33,247 nucleotides of DNA from Acidobacteriaceae bacterium (GTDB taxonomy: Bacteria > Acidobacteriota > Terriglobia > Terriglobales > Acidobacteriaceae), in assembly GCA_030038195.1 (NCBI GenBank), contig JASHPJ010000094.1:1-33247 (forward strand), read 5' to 3'. Both the position numbers and the translations under genes were made by a program. How positions within the stretch are numbered: position 1 is the first letter of the stretch; each line of letters starts with the position of its first letter. The notes below the pieces were generated by a model, which saw only the letters and a list, made by a program, of their open reading frames with translations, had not been told where the DNA came from and ran no database searches. Below are positions 14,885 through 21,589 of the stretch, one piece after another.

Positions 14885-15523
14885 ATGCAATTCGATATCG
14901 ATGCAATCCCCCGCAGTTCTGTCTATAAGCTGCTGGTGGGGCTGGTGGCGCCGCGCCCCATTGCCCTGATCACCAGCATGGACGAGCAGGGCCGGCTCAA
15001 CGCCGCACCCTTCAGCGCGTATAACTATCTCTGCACCGATCCGCCCATTGTCGGCATCGGCGTGGCCGACCGGCCAAGCGAGCACTTTGTGCCCAAGGAT
15101 ACGGCGCGCAATATTCGCCGCACCGGCGAGTTTGTGGTGAACGTGGTCACCGAAGATATCGCGGAAAAGATGAACCTCTGTGCCACGGATTTTCCCGCCG
15201 GGATGAGCGAGGTGGAGATTGCGGGATTTACCACCGTGCCTTCGCAGAAGGTGAAGGCGCCGCGCATCGCCGAGGCGCACGCCGCGCTCGAATGCCGCGA
15301 GCACACCACGATGGAGATCGGCCGGTCGCGCATCATCCTGGGCCGCGTGGTGAACATTTACGTCGAAGACCGCTATGTCGACCCGGCCGGCCCCTATGTC
15401 CACGCCGAAGAGCTGCACGCCATCGGCCGCATGAACGGCCTGGGCAACTACGTACGCACGCGCGACGCGTTCCTCACCATCCCGCGCATTTCGTATGAGG
15501 AGTGGAAGAAGAAGCAGCGCTAG
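14885..15523 (+). CDS. Flavin reductase-like (FMN-binding split barrel) protein
   Basis: 212 residues. The N-terminus YKLLVGLVAPRPIALITSMDEQGRLNAAPFSAYNYLCTDPP is the characteristic flavin-binding start of this family. TARNIRRTGEFVVNVVTEDIAEKMN and GRMNGLGNYVRTRD near the C-terminus are also typical. Members bind FMN and reduce flavin or other substrates with NAD(P)H; the substrate here is unknown. The ribosome-binding site AAGGAA lies about 11 nt before the ATG and just outside element B. The stop overlaps the stop of the convergent gene within a CTAG. Confidence 0.9.
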   Translation: MQFDIDAIPRSSVYKLLVGLVAPRPIALITSMDEQGRLNAAPFSAYNYLCTDPPIVGIGVADRPSEHFVPKDTARNIRRTGEFVVNVVTEDIAEKMNLCATDFPAGMSEVEIAGFTTVPSQKVKAPRIAEAHAALECREHTTMEIGRSRIILGRVVNIYVEDRYVDPAGPYVHAEELHAIGRMNGLGNYVRTRDAFLTIPRISYEEWKKKQR

Positions 15524-16146
15524 GCCAGCGGCGCGAGGTGCTTGGTGTTGGCGTAGGTGTAGGTGATGCGGTGGATCACGGTGATAGTGGCGAGCACCGC
15601 CAGCACCCACAACACCGGTCCCATGACGCCCCAGTGATTGAACAGCGCGCCCAGGATCACGAGCACGATGCGCTCGGGCCGCTCCATGAAGCCCACCTTG
15701 CAACTGCCGATCAGCGCCTCAGCCCGCGCGCGCGTATAGCTCACCATGAGCGACGTCACCATGACGAACGCCACCAGCACCACGTAGCGGAAGCGATTGA
15801 TGCGGCCATAGTAGACCAGCAGGCCGAAAAAGAGCACCACGTCCGAGTAGCGGTCGATGACCGAATCGAAGAACGAGCCGAAGACCGTGACCTGGTTGGT
15901 GCTGCGGGCCACGCGGCCGTCCACCATGTCAAAGAGGCCGGCGCCCACGATCACCATGCCGGCGTAGAAAAACATGCGGTCGCCGTTGGACGCGTTCGCG
16001 TGCCCGAACAGGAAGGCCGCAGCGATGTTGATCACCAGCCCGATGAACGTAAGCACGTTGGGCGAGATGCGGGTGAGCGCCAGTCCGTGCACGATGCGGT
16101 CGAGAAGCCAACCGCAGGCGCGGCCGAATGCGCTGGTCCAGGTCAT
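15520..16146 (-). CDS. CDP-alcohol phosphatidyltransferase family membrane enzyme
   Basis: 208 residues from the ATG at 16146. The full catalytic motif D-x2-DG-x2-AR-x8-G-x3-D-x3-D is present: Asp73, Asp76-Gly77, Ala80-Arg81, Gly90, Asp94, Asp98. About six membrane segments are present. The family transfers a phospho-alcohol from a CDP-activated lipid or alcohol in phospholipid synthesis (for example PgsA or phosphatidylinositol-phosphate synthase); the exact acceptor cannot be read here. The 5' untranslated region directly before the ATG is a heptanucleotide array that also supplies the AAGGAG site. Downstream of greA on the same strand (121 nt). Confidence 0.88.
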   Translation of the reverse strand: MTWTSAFGRACGWLLDRIVHGLALTRISPNVLTFIGLVINIAAAFLFGHANASNGDRMFFYAGMVIVGAGLFDMVDGRVARSTNQVTVFGSFFDSVIDRYSDVVLFFGLLVYYGRINRFRYVVLVAFVMVTSLMVSYTRARAEALIGSCKVGFMERPERIVLVILGALFNHWGVMGPVLWVLAVLATITVIHRITYTYANTKHLAPLA

Positions 16147-16181
16147 TCCAGCTTTCAGCTCCTTGCTTCCAGCCGCCAGCC
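16147..16181 (+). repeat. Heptanucleotide array forming the 5' leader of the CDP-alcohol transferase
   Basis: Five adjacent heptads: TCCAGCT, TTCAGCT, CCTTGCT, TCCAGCC, GCCAGCC. The array touches the start codon (ATG, minus strand, at 16146). CTCCTT inside it reads AAGGAG on the minus strand, about 12 nt before the ATG. An inverted partner lies at 16222-16256. Confidence 0.75.
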
Positions 16182-16221
16182 CGTGCCGTGGCCGGATCTG
16201 ATCCACTGCTTCACCGCGAAA

Positions 16222-16256
16222 GAGCTAGGAGCTAGAGACTGGAAACTAGCAGCTAG
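16222..16256 (-). repeat. Heptanucleotide array, inverted partner
   Basis: Five heptads: GAGCTAG twice, then AGACTGG, AAACTAG, CAGCTAG. It is of the same family as 16147-16181 but inverted, and sits between the greA stop and the next gene. Confidence 0.8.
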
Positions 16257-16267
16257 TTCTTCCCCGG

Positions 16268-16768
16268 CTATTGCTGTTCGCCGGCCGCATCCTCGTCGTC
16301 GGCTTCGTCGTGGACGGTTGTGAGTTTCAGAATCTCGAGCTCGCGCTTGCCGTTGGGGGTAACGATCGTGGCTACGTCGCCCACGCGCTTGCCTACCAGT
16401 CCGCGCCCGATCGGCGAGGTGGTCGAGATCAGCCCCTTGGCTACGTCCGACTCCTCGCTGGTCACCAGCCGGTACACAATCTCCTCGTTCTTGGTGGCGT
16501 CGTAGACCACCACCGTGGAGCCAAAGCCGGCCTTGTCCCTCGGAATATTGGCCAGGTTCACCAGCGAAAGCTCCGCCATGCGCTTTTTCAACTGGCCCAG
16601 CCGCGCGTTCACAAAATCCTGCCGCTGCTTGGCCATGTGATACTCAGCGTTCTCCGACAGGTCTCCCAGGGCGACCGCCTTTTTGATCTCGGCGGGTAGC
16701 TCGTGGGCGAGCTCGTATTCGAGCTGCTTGATCTCATCGAGAAGTTTTTTCTTGATGTGTTCGGGCAT
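16268..16768 (-). CDS. greA: Transcript cleavage factor GreA
   Basis: 166 residues from the ATG at 16768 (MPEHIKKKLLDEIKQLEYEL). The N-terminal coiled coil contains the signature LGDLSENAEYHMAKQRQDFVNARLGQL, with the acidic tip residues that act at the polymerase active site. The C-terminal globular domain includes VVVYDATKNEEIVYRLV and ISTTSPIGRGLVGKRVGD. GreA enters the RNA polymerase secondary channel and stimulates cleavage of backtracked RNA. The short acidic tail (DEADDEDAAGEQQ) exceeds the usual 158 residues. The frame opens further upstream, but that part is repeat-derived. Confidence 0.95.
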   Translation of the reverse strand: MPEHIKKKLLDEIKQLEYELAHELPAEIKKAVALGDLSENAEYHMAKQRQDFVNARLGQLKKRMAELSLVNLANIPRDKAGFGSTVVVYDATKNEEIVYRLVTSEESDVAKGLISTTSPIGRGLVGKRVGDVATIVTPNGKRELEILKLTTVHDEADDEDAAGEQQ

Positions 16769-16840
16769 CGATTGTCCGTTGCGGCGAGCGGGGATACTCG
16801 GCCCGCGAGGTAAAAGTGCTTGACTTTCCATTATACGCGG

Positions 16841-16865
16841 GGCAGGGGCAGGGAATAGGGAATAG
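16841..16865 (+). repeat. Heptanucleotide array, left arm, upstream of greA
   Basis: GGCAGGGGCAGGG followed by AATAGGGAATAG. It has the same purine-rich heptad wording as 4610-4655. It pairs as an inverted repeat with 16986-17024 across about 85-120 nt. Confidence 0.8.
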
Positions 16866-16950
16866 AAGATCTTCGTGCTGCAATCGACTGCATCAACTTT
16901 CGCAAGTCCACCCAAAACGACTGGTCTTCCGTGCTATCGAGGGTTCTTCC

Positions 16951-17020
16951 CTGACTCCTGACTCCTGACTCCTGACGCCTGACGCCTATTCCCTATTCCC
17001 TGATCCCTGTTCTCTGCCCC
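16951..17020 (-). repeat. Ten-unit heptanucleotide array overlapping the ruvX 3' end
   Basis: Ten consecutive heptads on the plus strand: CTGACTC three times, CTGACGC twice, CTATTCC twice, then CTGATCC, CTGTTCT and CTGCCCC. It is the longest array in the window. Bases 16993-17020 lie within the ruvX reading frame and encode its stop and last residues. Confidence 0.9.
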
Positions 17021-17481
17021 TGCCTGTCCAGAAATTCCTGCAAGATGAGCGCGGCGGCCACCTGGTCCACCACTCGGCGATGCTCCTGCCGCTGGTGGCC
17101 GGCCTGGTAAAGAATCCGGTGCGCCTCGCGGGTGGTCAGCCGCTCGTCCCACAAGTGGATGGGCAGGCCGGTCAGCTCGCCGAGCGCCGCGGCAAAGGCC
17201 TGGGTCCTGGCCGCCTGCGGGCTCAGCCCACCGGAGAGATGCAAGGGATTACCGACCACGATGCCCGCCACTCCAAAACGGCGGCAGAGACGCGCCAGCG
17301 AGCGCAGGTCCTCGCGGGCGCTGCGCCGGCGTTCCAGGGTCATCACCGGCTGTGCCGTCAGGCCCAGCTCGTCTGAGACAGCTACACCGATGCGGCGGTT
17401 ACCGACATCGAGACCGAGATAGCGTGGATGCCTGGCCGATTCCAGATCTGCGCCCTCTGCAACCAGCTTAAAGGTCGCCAC
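16993..17481 (-). CDS. ruvX: Holliday junction resolvase-like protein RuvX/YqgF
   Basis: 162 residues. The RNase H-like core has YLGLDVGNRRIGVAVSD (Asp25), GIVVGNPLHLSG, the DERLTTREA motif (Asp112, Glu113) and VDQVAAALILQEFLD (Asp139), the expected catalytic set. YqgF is implicated in 16S rRNA maturation and possibly recombination. The start is GTG at 17481 with a weak ribosome-binding site. The last eight residues (QGQRTGIR-type) and the stop are read from the heptad array, so the native C-terminus was probably replaced. It is divergent from mltG. Confidence 0.92.
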   Translation of the reverse strand: MATFKLVAEGADLESARHPRYLGLDVGNRRIGVAVSDELGLTAQPVMTLERRRSAREDLRSLARLCRRFGVAGIVVGNPLHLSGGLSPQAARTQAFAAALGELTGLPIHLWDERLTTREAHRILYQAGHQRQEHRRVVDQVAAALILQEFLDRQGQRTGIRE

Positions 17482-17504
17482 ACCAGGCGCAACCCGCTAC
17501 CCGG

Positions 17505-17510
17505 TACAAT
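17505..17510 (+). promoter_or_regulatory. Candidate -10 box for mltG
   Basis: TACAAT in the 96-nt gap between divergent ruvX and mltG, about 68 nt before the mltG ATG. No good -35 box stands at 16-18 nt spacing, so this is weak. Confidence 0.3.
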
Positions 17511-17577
17511 GAAAAGATAGAGAGTCCGGAGGGGCGCCTGACGCGTCCTAAGTGATTGAAGGATTGAAACCAGCCGA

Positions 17578-18618
17578 ATGGCAAGGCGCACATGGAAGAG
17601 TCGGCGAAAAAAGGGCTCGCGGGTGGCAAAATTCCTGCTGGGAGTTTTTCTCCTTGGCGTGCTGTGCGCGGGCGGTTTGGGCTGGCTGATTTTTGCGCCC
17701 TACGGGCCGGCGGCTGAGACGTTCGTCGACCTTGCGCCGGGCTCTTCCGCACTGCGGATCGGTCAGCAACTGCAGGCCGCCGGGGTGCTCCGCAATGAGT
17801 ATGTCTTCTACCTGCTGCGCGCCTGGAAGCGTGGAACGCTCAAGGCCGGCGAATACCGGTTCGATCGCCCGGTAACGGCGCTCGAGGTCTACGACCGCAT
17901 TGCACGCGGCGATGTTTACACCAGGGCGCTGGTTGTCCCTGAGGGCGCAAACATTTTCGATATTGCCACGCGCGTGGAACAGGCAGGCTTCGACACACGT
18001 GAGGATTTTCTGGATGCGGCCGTCCGGCAGGTGGGGTTGGTGACCGATCTCGATCCAGAGGCAAAGAGCCTGGAGGGTTACCTGTTTCCCGATACATACT
18101 GCTTTGCGCGCACAACGAAGGCCCCGCAGATTGCCGCCGCCATGGTGCGCCGCTTCCGGGCCGTCGCCGGGCAACTGGGGCTGAAGGAGAATCTTCACCA
18201 GGTGGTGACCATTGCCTCATTGGTAGAGCGCGAAACGGCGGTCGATGCGGAACGGCCGCTGGTGGCCAGCGTCTTTGAGAACCGGCTCAAAAAGAGCATG
18301 CCGCTGATGACCGACCCCGCGGTGATCTACGGCCTGGAGCTAGAGGGCCTGTGGCACGGCGCGATCTATCAAAGCGACCTGAGCCATAACACCGCTTACA
18401 ACACCTATCTGCACCCCGGCCTGCCGCCCGGCCCGATTGCCAACCCCGGCATTCCTTCGCTGCGGGCCGCCATGCATCCGGCCGACACCAGCTACCTCTA
18501 CTTTGTGGCTGCAGGAACCGATGCGCAGGGCCATTCGCTGTTTGCCAGCACGCTCGACGAGCACCACCGCAATGTGGTCAGCTATCGCCGCGCAGAAAAG
18601 AAGGCGGGTGAGCCATGA
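17578..18618 (+). CDS. mltG: Endolytic murein transglycosylase MltG
   Basis: 346 residues. A basic N-terminus and one membrane anchor (about 16-40) put the enzyme in the periplasm attached to the inner membrane. A LysM-like/YceG region follows (IGQQLQAAGVLRNEYVFYLL, KAGEYRF). The catalytic domain contains EGYLFPDTYCF, IASLVERET with the catalytic Glu217, SDPAV-type MTDPAVIYGL, and YNTYLHPGLPPGPIANPG. MltG cuts nascent glycan strands and ends their growth. A lipoprotein gene overlaps its stop by 4 nt (ATGA), so the two are coupled. Confidence 0.95.
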   Translation: MARRTWKSRRKKGSRVAKFLLGVFLLGVLCAGGLGWLIFAPYGPAAETFVDLAPGSSALRIGQQLQAAGVLRNEYVFYLLRAWKRGTLKAGEYRFDRPVTALEVYDRIARGDVYTRALVVPEGANIFDIATRVEQAGFDTREDFLDAAVRQVGLVTDLDPEAKSLEGYLFPDTYCFARTTKAPQIAAAMVRRFRAVAGQLGLKENLHQVVTIASLVERETAVDAERPLVASVFENRLKKSMPLMTDPAVIYGLELEGLWHGAIYQSDLSHNTAYNTYLHPGLPPGPIANPGIPSLRAAMHPADTSYLYFVAAGTDAQGHSLFASTLDEHHRNVVSYRRAEKKAGEP

Positions 18619-19496
18619 GGGCCGCGCGCCTGGCGCAATCTGCGTCCTTTTTCCTGCCGTTTTTGCTGGTGGGCTGCAATATTCTGCCCACCACGCGCCA
18701 TCTGCCGGTGCCCAAGGCTCCGCCCATGGTGCAGGCGATTTCTCCTGAAGACCTGGTCAAGCAGCTTAACCAGCGCTGGGATACGCTCCATACGCTCACG
18801 GCTACCGTTGAGATCCAGGCCACCGAACTCAAAAACTCGGAAGGCCTTGAGAAGGATTTCCCTTCGTGCCGCGGCTACATCGTGATGCGCAAACCCGGTA
18901 TGCTGCGCGTGGTGGGGACGTATTTCGGTCTGAAGATCTTCGACATGGCCAGCGACGGCGCCCAGTTCACGCTGGCCATGCCCACCAAGGATACGGTGAT
19001 TCGCGGCTCCAACACGGTTACGGAAAAATCAGCAAACCCGCTCGAAAATCTCCGCCCCGACTTCTTTCTTGACGCGATCACGGTCCGGGGCCTCGATTCC
19101 GACAATGAGTACATGGTCGCCGGCGACTCGGAGACGATTGAAGACACGGCCAAGAAGCATCTGTACCTGGAGCCCGAGTATATCCTCAGCGTCATGCGGC
19201 CCAAGTCCGGCAATGAGAAGCTGCCCGTGCGGGTCATCACCTTTCATCGCGACGACATGCTGCCTTATGACCAGGACATCTACGACAGCGCCGGAAACCT
19301 GGCCACGCAGGTGGTCTACAGCAACTACGCCGAGTTCAGCGCCGGCAAGTATCCTTCCAGGGTGGTCATCAAACGGCCGCTGGAGGGGATTCAGCTCGTG
19401 CTTTCCGTCGTGCGCGTTCAGCAGAACGTCGATCTGCCCGCCGATGAGTTCCAGGTGCAGATTCCCGCCGGGGCAAAGATTCGCGAGCTTCACTGA
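18615..19496 (+). CDS. LolA/DUF4292-like lipoprotein
   Basis: 293 residues. A type II signal peptide ends in the lipobox LLVGC (Cys21), so the protein is lipid-anchored. The mature part fits the LolA/LppX-like half-barrel pattern: a helix (DLVKQLNQRWDTLHTLTATVEI), then strands such as RGYIVMRKPGMLRVVGTYFGLKIFDMASDG, and late VVYSNYAEFSAGKYPSRVVIKRP. This fold binds lipids or hydrophobic tails, and similar lipoproteins are assigned to DUF4292. It starts within the mltG stop (ATGA), implying an envelope role with MltG. A hairpin at 19547-19575 follows. Confidence 0.82.
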   Translation: MRAARLAQSASFFLPFLLVGCNILPTTRHLPVPKAPPMVQAISPEDLVKQLNQRWDTLHTLTATVEIQATELKNSEGLEKDFPSCRGYIVMRKPGMLRVVGTYFGLKIFDMASDGAQFTLAMPTKDTVIRGSNTVTEKSANPLENLRPDFFLDAITVRGLDSDNEYMVAGDSETIEDTAKKHLYLEPEYILSVMRPKSGNEKLPVRVITFHRDDMLPYDQDIYDSAGNLATQVVYSNYAEFSAGKYPSRVVIKRPLEGIQLVLSVVRVQQNVDLPADEFQVQIPAGAKIRELH

Positions 19497-19546
19497 GGGG
19501 TTGCGCCCAAGCCGGAGTTGTTCCAACCCGGATTCTGTTGCGACGC

Positions 19547-19575
19547 GGTGGCTTTCCCCTCAAGAAAAAGCCACC
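19547..19575. terminator. Hairpin between convergent genes, related to the 14793 hairpin
   Basis: Arms GGTGGCTTT / AAAGCCACC (9 bp) with loop CCCCTCAAGAA. Read on the minus strand the loop region is TTCTTGAGGGG, similar to the TTCTTGAGG at 14804-14811. It lies 50 nt after the lipoprotein stop and 40 nt from the 3' end of the minus-strand gene at 19615. Confidence 0.6.
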
Positions 19576-19614
19576 TTGCTCAATTACAAAAGGGCACGCA
19601 AACCCTGGAAGTGC

Positions 19615-20445
19615 CTATTGGGGCGGAGCGGACGGTTGGCCTTCACGTGGAACGCGTGAATTCTGCCCCTGCATTGCGCCCATATCGCCGACTGTGGTCG
19701 CGGTAAACACGCCATCTTTCACCGCACCCTCGGCGCGGACTGTATCGCCTACCTGGATATCGGCCAGAGTGATGGGGTCACGGCGGCGGCGGAAGGTGGT
19801 GTTCTCGTCTGCCACAAAGCTGTGCGCCGCGTTGTCCATCATGCCGGTCAGCGTGACCTTGACGCCGTCAATGGCCGTAACCTTGCCCATCAGCCAGGTC
19901 TTGCCGTAGCTGGCCTCCATCTCCTGCATCTGCCTGGCGCGCTCCGGATCGAGCAGCACGACGGTTGTGGCGCCCACCGATTTGGCCGTGGCATCCACGT
20001 CGCCCATGGAAGAGATGGCGTCGCCCACCTTGATGTCCCCGGCCTTGATGGGCTCGGGGGGATTGCCGCCGAACCTGCGGCCCTGTCCCCATCCCTGGCC
20101 GCGGTCTTCGCCTTCCGCCTGCCCGCCGCCGCGCGCGCCTGCACCCTGTTTCATGATCCGGGTATTGGCGTCAAAGTGGATGGTATAGGTCTCGCCGCTG
20201 AAGCTCTTCACGGTGTAGTGGTCGGCGGCAACCTCGGTCACGGTGCCGGAGACCCCGCGGCCCATCATCCCCATGCCGCCGCCGAACCCGCCCCGGCCGC
20301 CGCGGTGGCCATAACCGCCTGACTGGCCGGCGGAACTCTGGTCAGCAGGCGAAGCTGCGCTGGAATCGGAACCCTGGCTTTGCGCCGACGCCGCCACTGT
20401 AAGCGCCAGCGCGAGCACGCAAGCCGCAGCCAAACGAATCTTCAT
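19615..20445 (-). CDS. Secreted DUF5666-like beta-barrel repeat protein
   Basis: 276 residues from the ATG at 20445 with AAGGAG upstream. Signal peptide (MKIRLAAACVLALALTVAASAQ). Next comes a Ser/Gly/Arg-rich segment (GHRGGRGGFGGGMGMMGRG) and two OB-like repeats typical of DUF5666. The first is GTVTEVAADHYTVKSFSGETYTIHFDANTRI, then IKVGDAISSMGDVD. The second is GKVTAIDGVKVTLTG, then FVADENTTFRRRRDPITLADIQVGDTVRAEG. The role is unknown; it probably sits in the periplasm or outside. A second low-complexity stretch (about 102-128, Gly/Gln/Arg) separates the repeats. Confidence 0.82.
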   Translation of the reverse strand: MKIRLAAACVLALALTVAASAQSQGSDSSAASPADQSSAGQSGGYGHRGGRGGFGGGMGMMGRGVSGTVTEVAADHYTVKSFSGETYTIHFDANTRIMKQGAGARGGGQAEGEDRGQGWGQGRRFGGNPPEPIKAGDIKVGDAISSMGDVDATAKSVGATTVVLLDPERARQMQEMEASYGKTWLMGKVTAIDGVKVTLTGMMDNAAHSFVADENTTFRRRRDPITLADIQVGDTVRAEGAVKDGVFTATTVGDMGAMQGQNSRVPREGQPSAPPQ

Positions 20446-20567
20446 GGGTATGCTCCTTGCCCGCAGAAGGACGGCAGGCATTTCTATAGCCATAGACGCA
20501 ACAGAACAGGAGCGGGACGACACAGGGATGGCCCCCTGCCGGCGCCGGCATTCTTCACGCAGCGTGG

Positions 20568-21362
20568 TTACCGGGCCTGGCCGCCATGCGAGCTGCTCTG
20601 CGCCGCGAGCATCTGCTTGAAGCCGGGATTATCCCGCAGGCTGGCAAAGGCAATATCCGAGGCCACCTTCTTGGGGCTGGTGAAGCCTTCGTCCAGGGCC
20701 ATGCGCAGGTACTGCAGCGCGCAGTCGGTCTGCCCCATGCGGGCGCAGCCCAGCGCCATGTAGTAGTTCATGGCGCCGCGCTCGGCCACCGTGCTGGGGT
20801 TCTGTACCTGCGGGCTGTTCCGATCCTCGAATATCTGCGGATCGAGGGCCATCGCCTTCTGGTATTCTTCCCAGCCGCGGTTGTACTTGTGCTGCGCCAG
20901 CAGATTGGTTCCCAGATTCTTCAGGATCAGCGGCGACCTGGGGTCGGCCTTGAGCGCCTTGCGGTAAAGATGCTCGGCCGTTCCGTACTGCTTCTGCGAG
21001 TCGTAGACCGTTGCCAGGTTGTTGAGCACCTGCGAGTTATGCGGATCCAGCTTCAATGACTCCCGGTAGTACCGCGTTGCGTCTTTCAGGTTGAACATCA
21101 TCTGGTAGGCGATGCCCATCTTGTTCCAGAGGGTGGCCGAGGGCACGGCCTTGGCATACTCCGCGATGGCTGCCTGATAACGCCGATGCACAGTCAGCGT
21201 GTCACCCAGCTCTTCGTGGGTGGGCGGCGTGACGGGCTGAGCGGACATAGATACAGACGGGGAATCGGCCGGGGCTTGCGCCGGCAAGAAATGCGGCGCG
21301 GAGGCCAGGAATGTCATCAAACCCAGAGTCAACCATGTACGGGGTTCAGCAAACCTGAACAT
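20568..21362 (-). CDS. Exported tetratricopeptide repeat protein
   Basis: 264 residues from the ATG at 21362 with GGAGGA upstream; frame upstream of that is non-coding. Signal peptide (MFRFAEPRTWLTLGLMTFLASAPHFLPAQA). At least three TPR units follow: TLWNKMGIAYQMMFNLKDATRYYRESLKLDP, VLNNLATVYDSQKQYGTAEHLYRKALKADP and ILKNLGTNLLAQHKYNRGWEEYQKAMALDP. A less regular helical C-terminal part (MNYYMALGCARMGQTDCALQYLRMALDEG) is probably one more. It is a protein-interaction scaffold in the periplasm; partner unknown. Upstream of the DUF5666 gene on the same strand with a 122-nt gap. Confidence 0.85.
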   Translation of the reverse strand: MFRFAEPRTWLTLGLMTFLASAPHFLPAQAPADSPSVSMSAQPVTPPTHEELGDTLTVHRRYQAAIAEYAKAVPSATLWNKMGIAYQMMFNLKDATRYYRESLKLDPHNSQVLNNLATVYDSQKQYGTAEHLYRKALKADPRSPLILKNLGTNLLAQHKYNRGWEEYQKAMALDPQIFEDRNSPQVQNPSTVAERGAMNYYMALGCARMGQTDCALQYLRMALDEGFTSPKKVASDIAFASLRDNPGFKQMLAAQSSSHGGQAR

Positions 21363-21589
21363 AAATTCCTCCCGATTGCGCTCCTCGAAAAACCGGCAGA
21401 GCAATCCAGAGGGCGATTCAACCGTAAGATCGTCCGCAAGCATTAAAGCACTAAATCGCAGCAGTGAAAAGCAACGGACGGGAAGATGTGGCGAAAAAGC
21501 CGCATCCCGGCTGTGAAACCAAACCGGCATTTACTGGCTCCAAGAAGGTGAGCGCTACACTGCAATGCAACACGGGAGGCGAGAGACCG

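Noticed and set aside
16951..17020. Possible CRISPR array
   Set aside because: The repeats are 7 nt with no spacers and no cas genes; it is a simple tandem array.
20537..20550. Perfect 14-nt palindrome TGCCGGCGCCGGCA
   Set aside because: Short GC palindromes are expected by chance in this GC content, and no T run or promoter feature is next to it.
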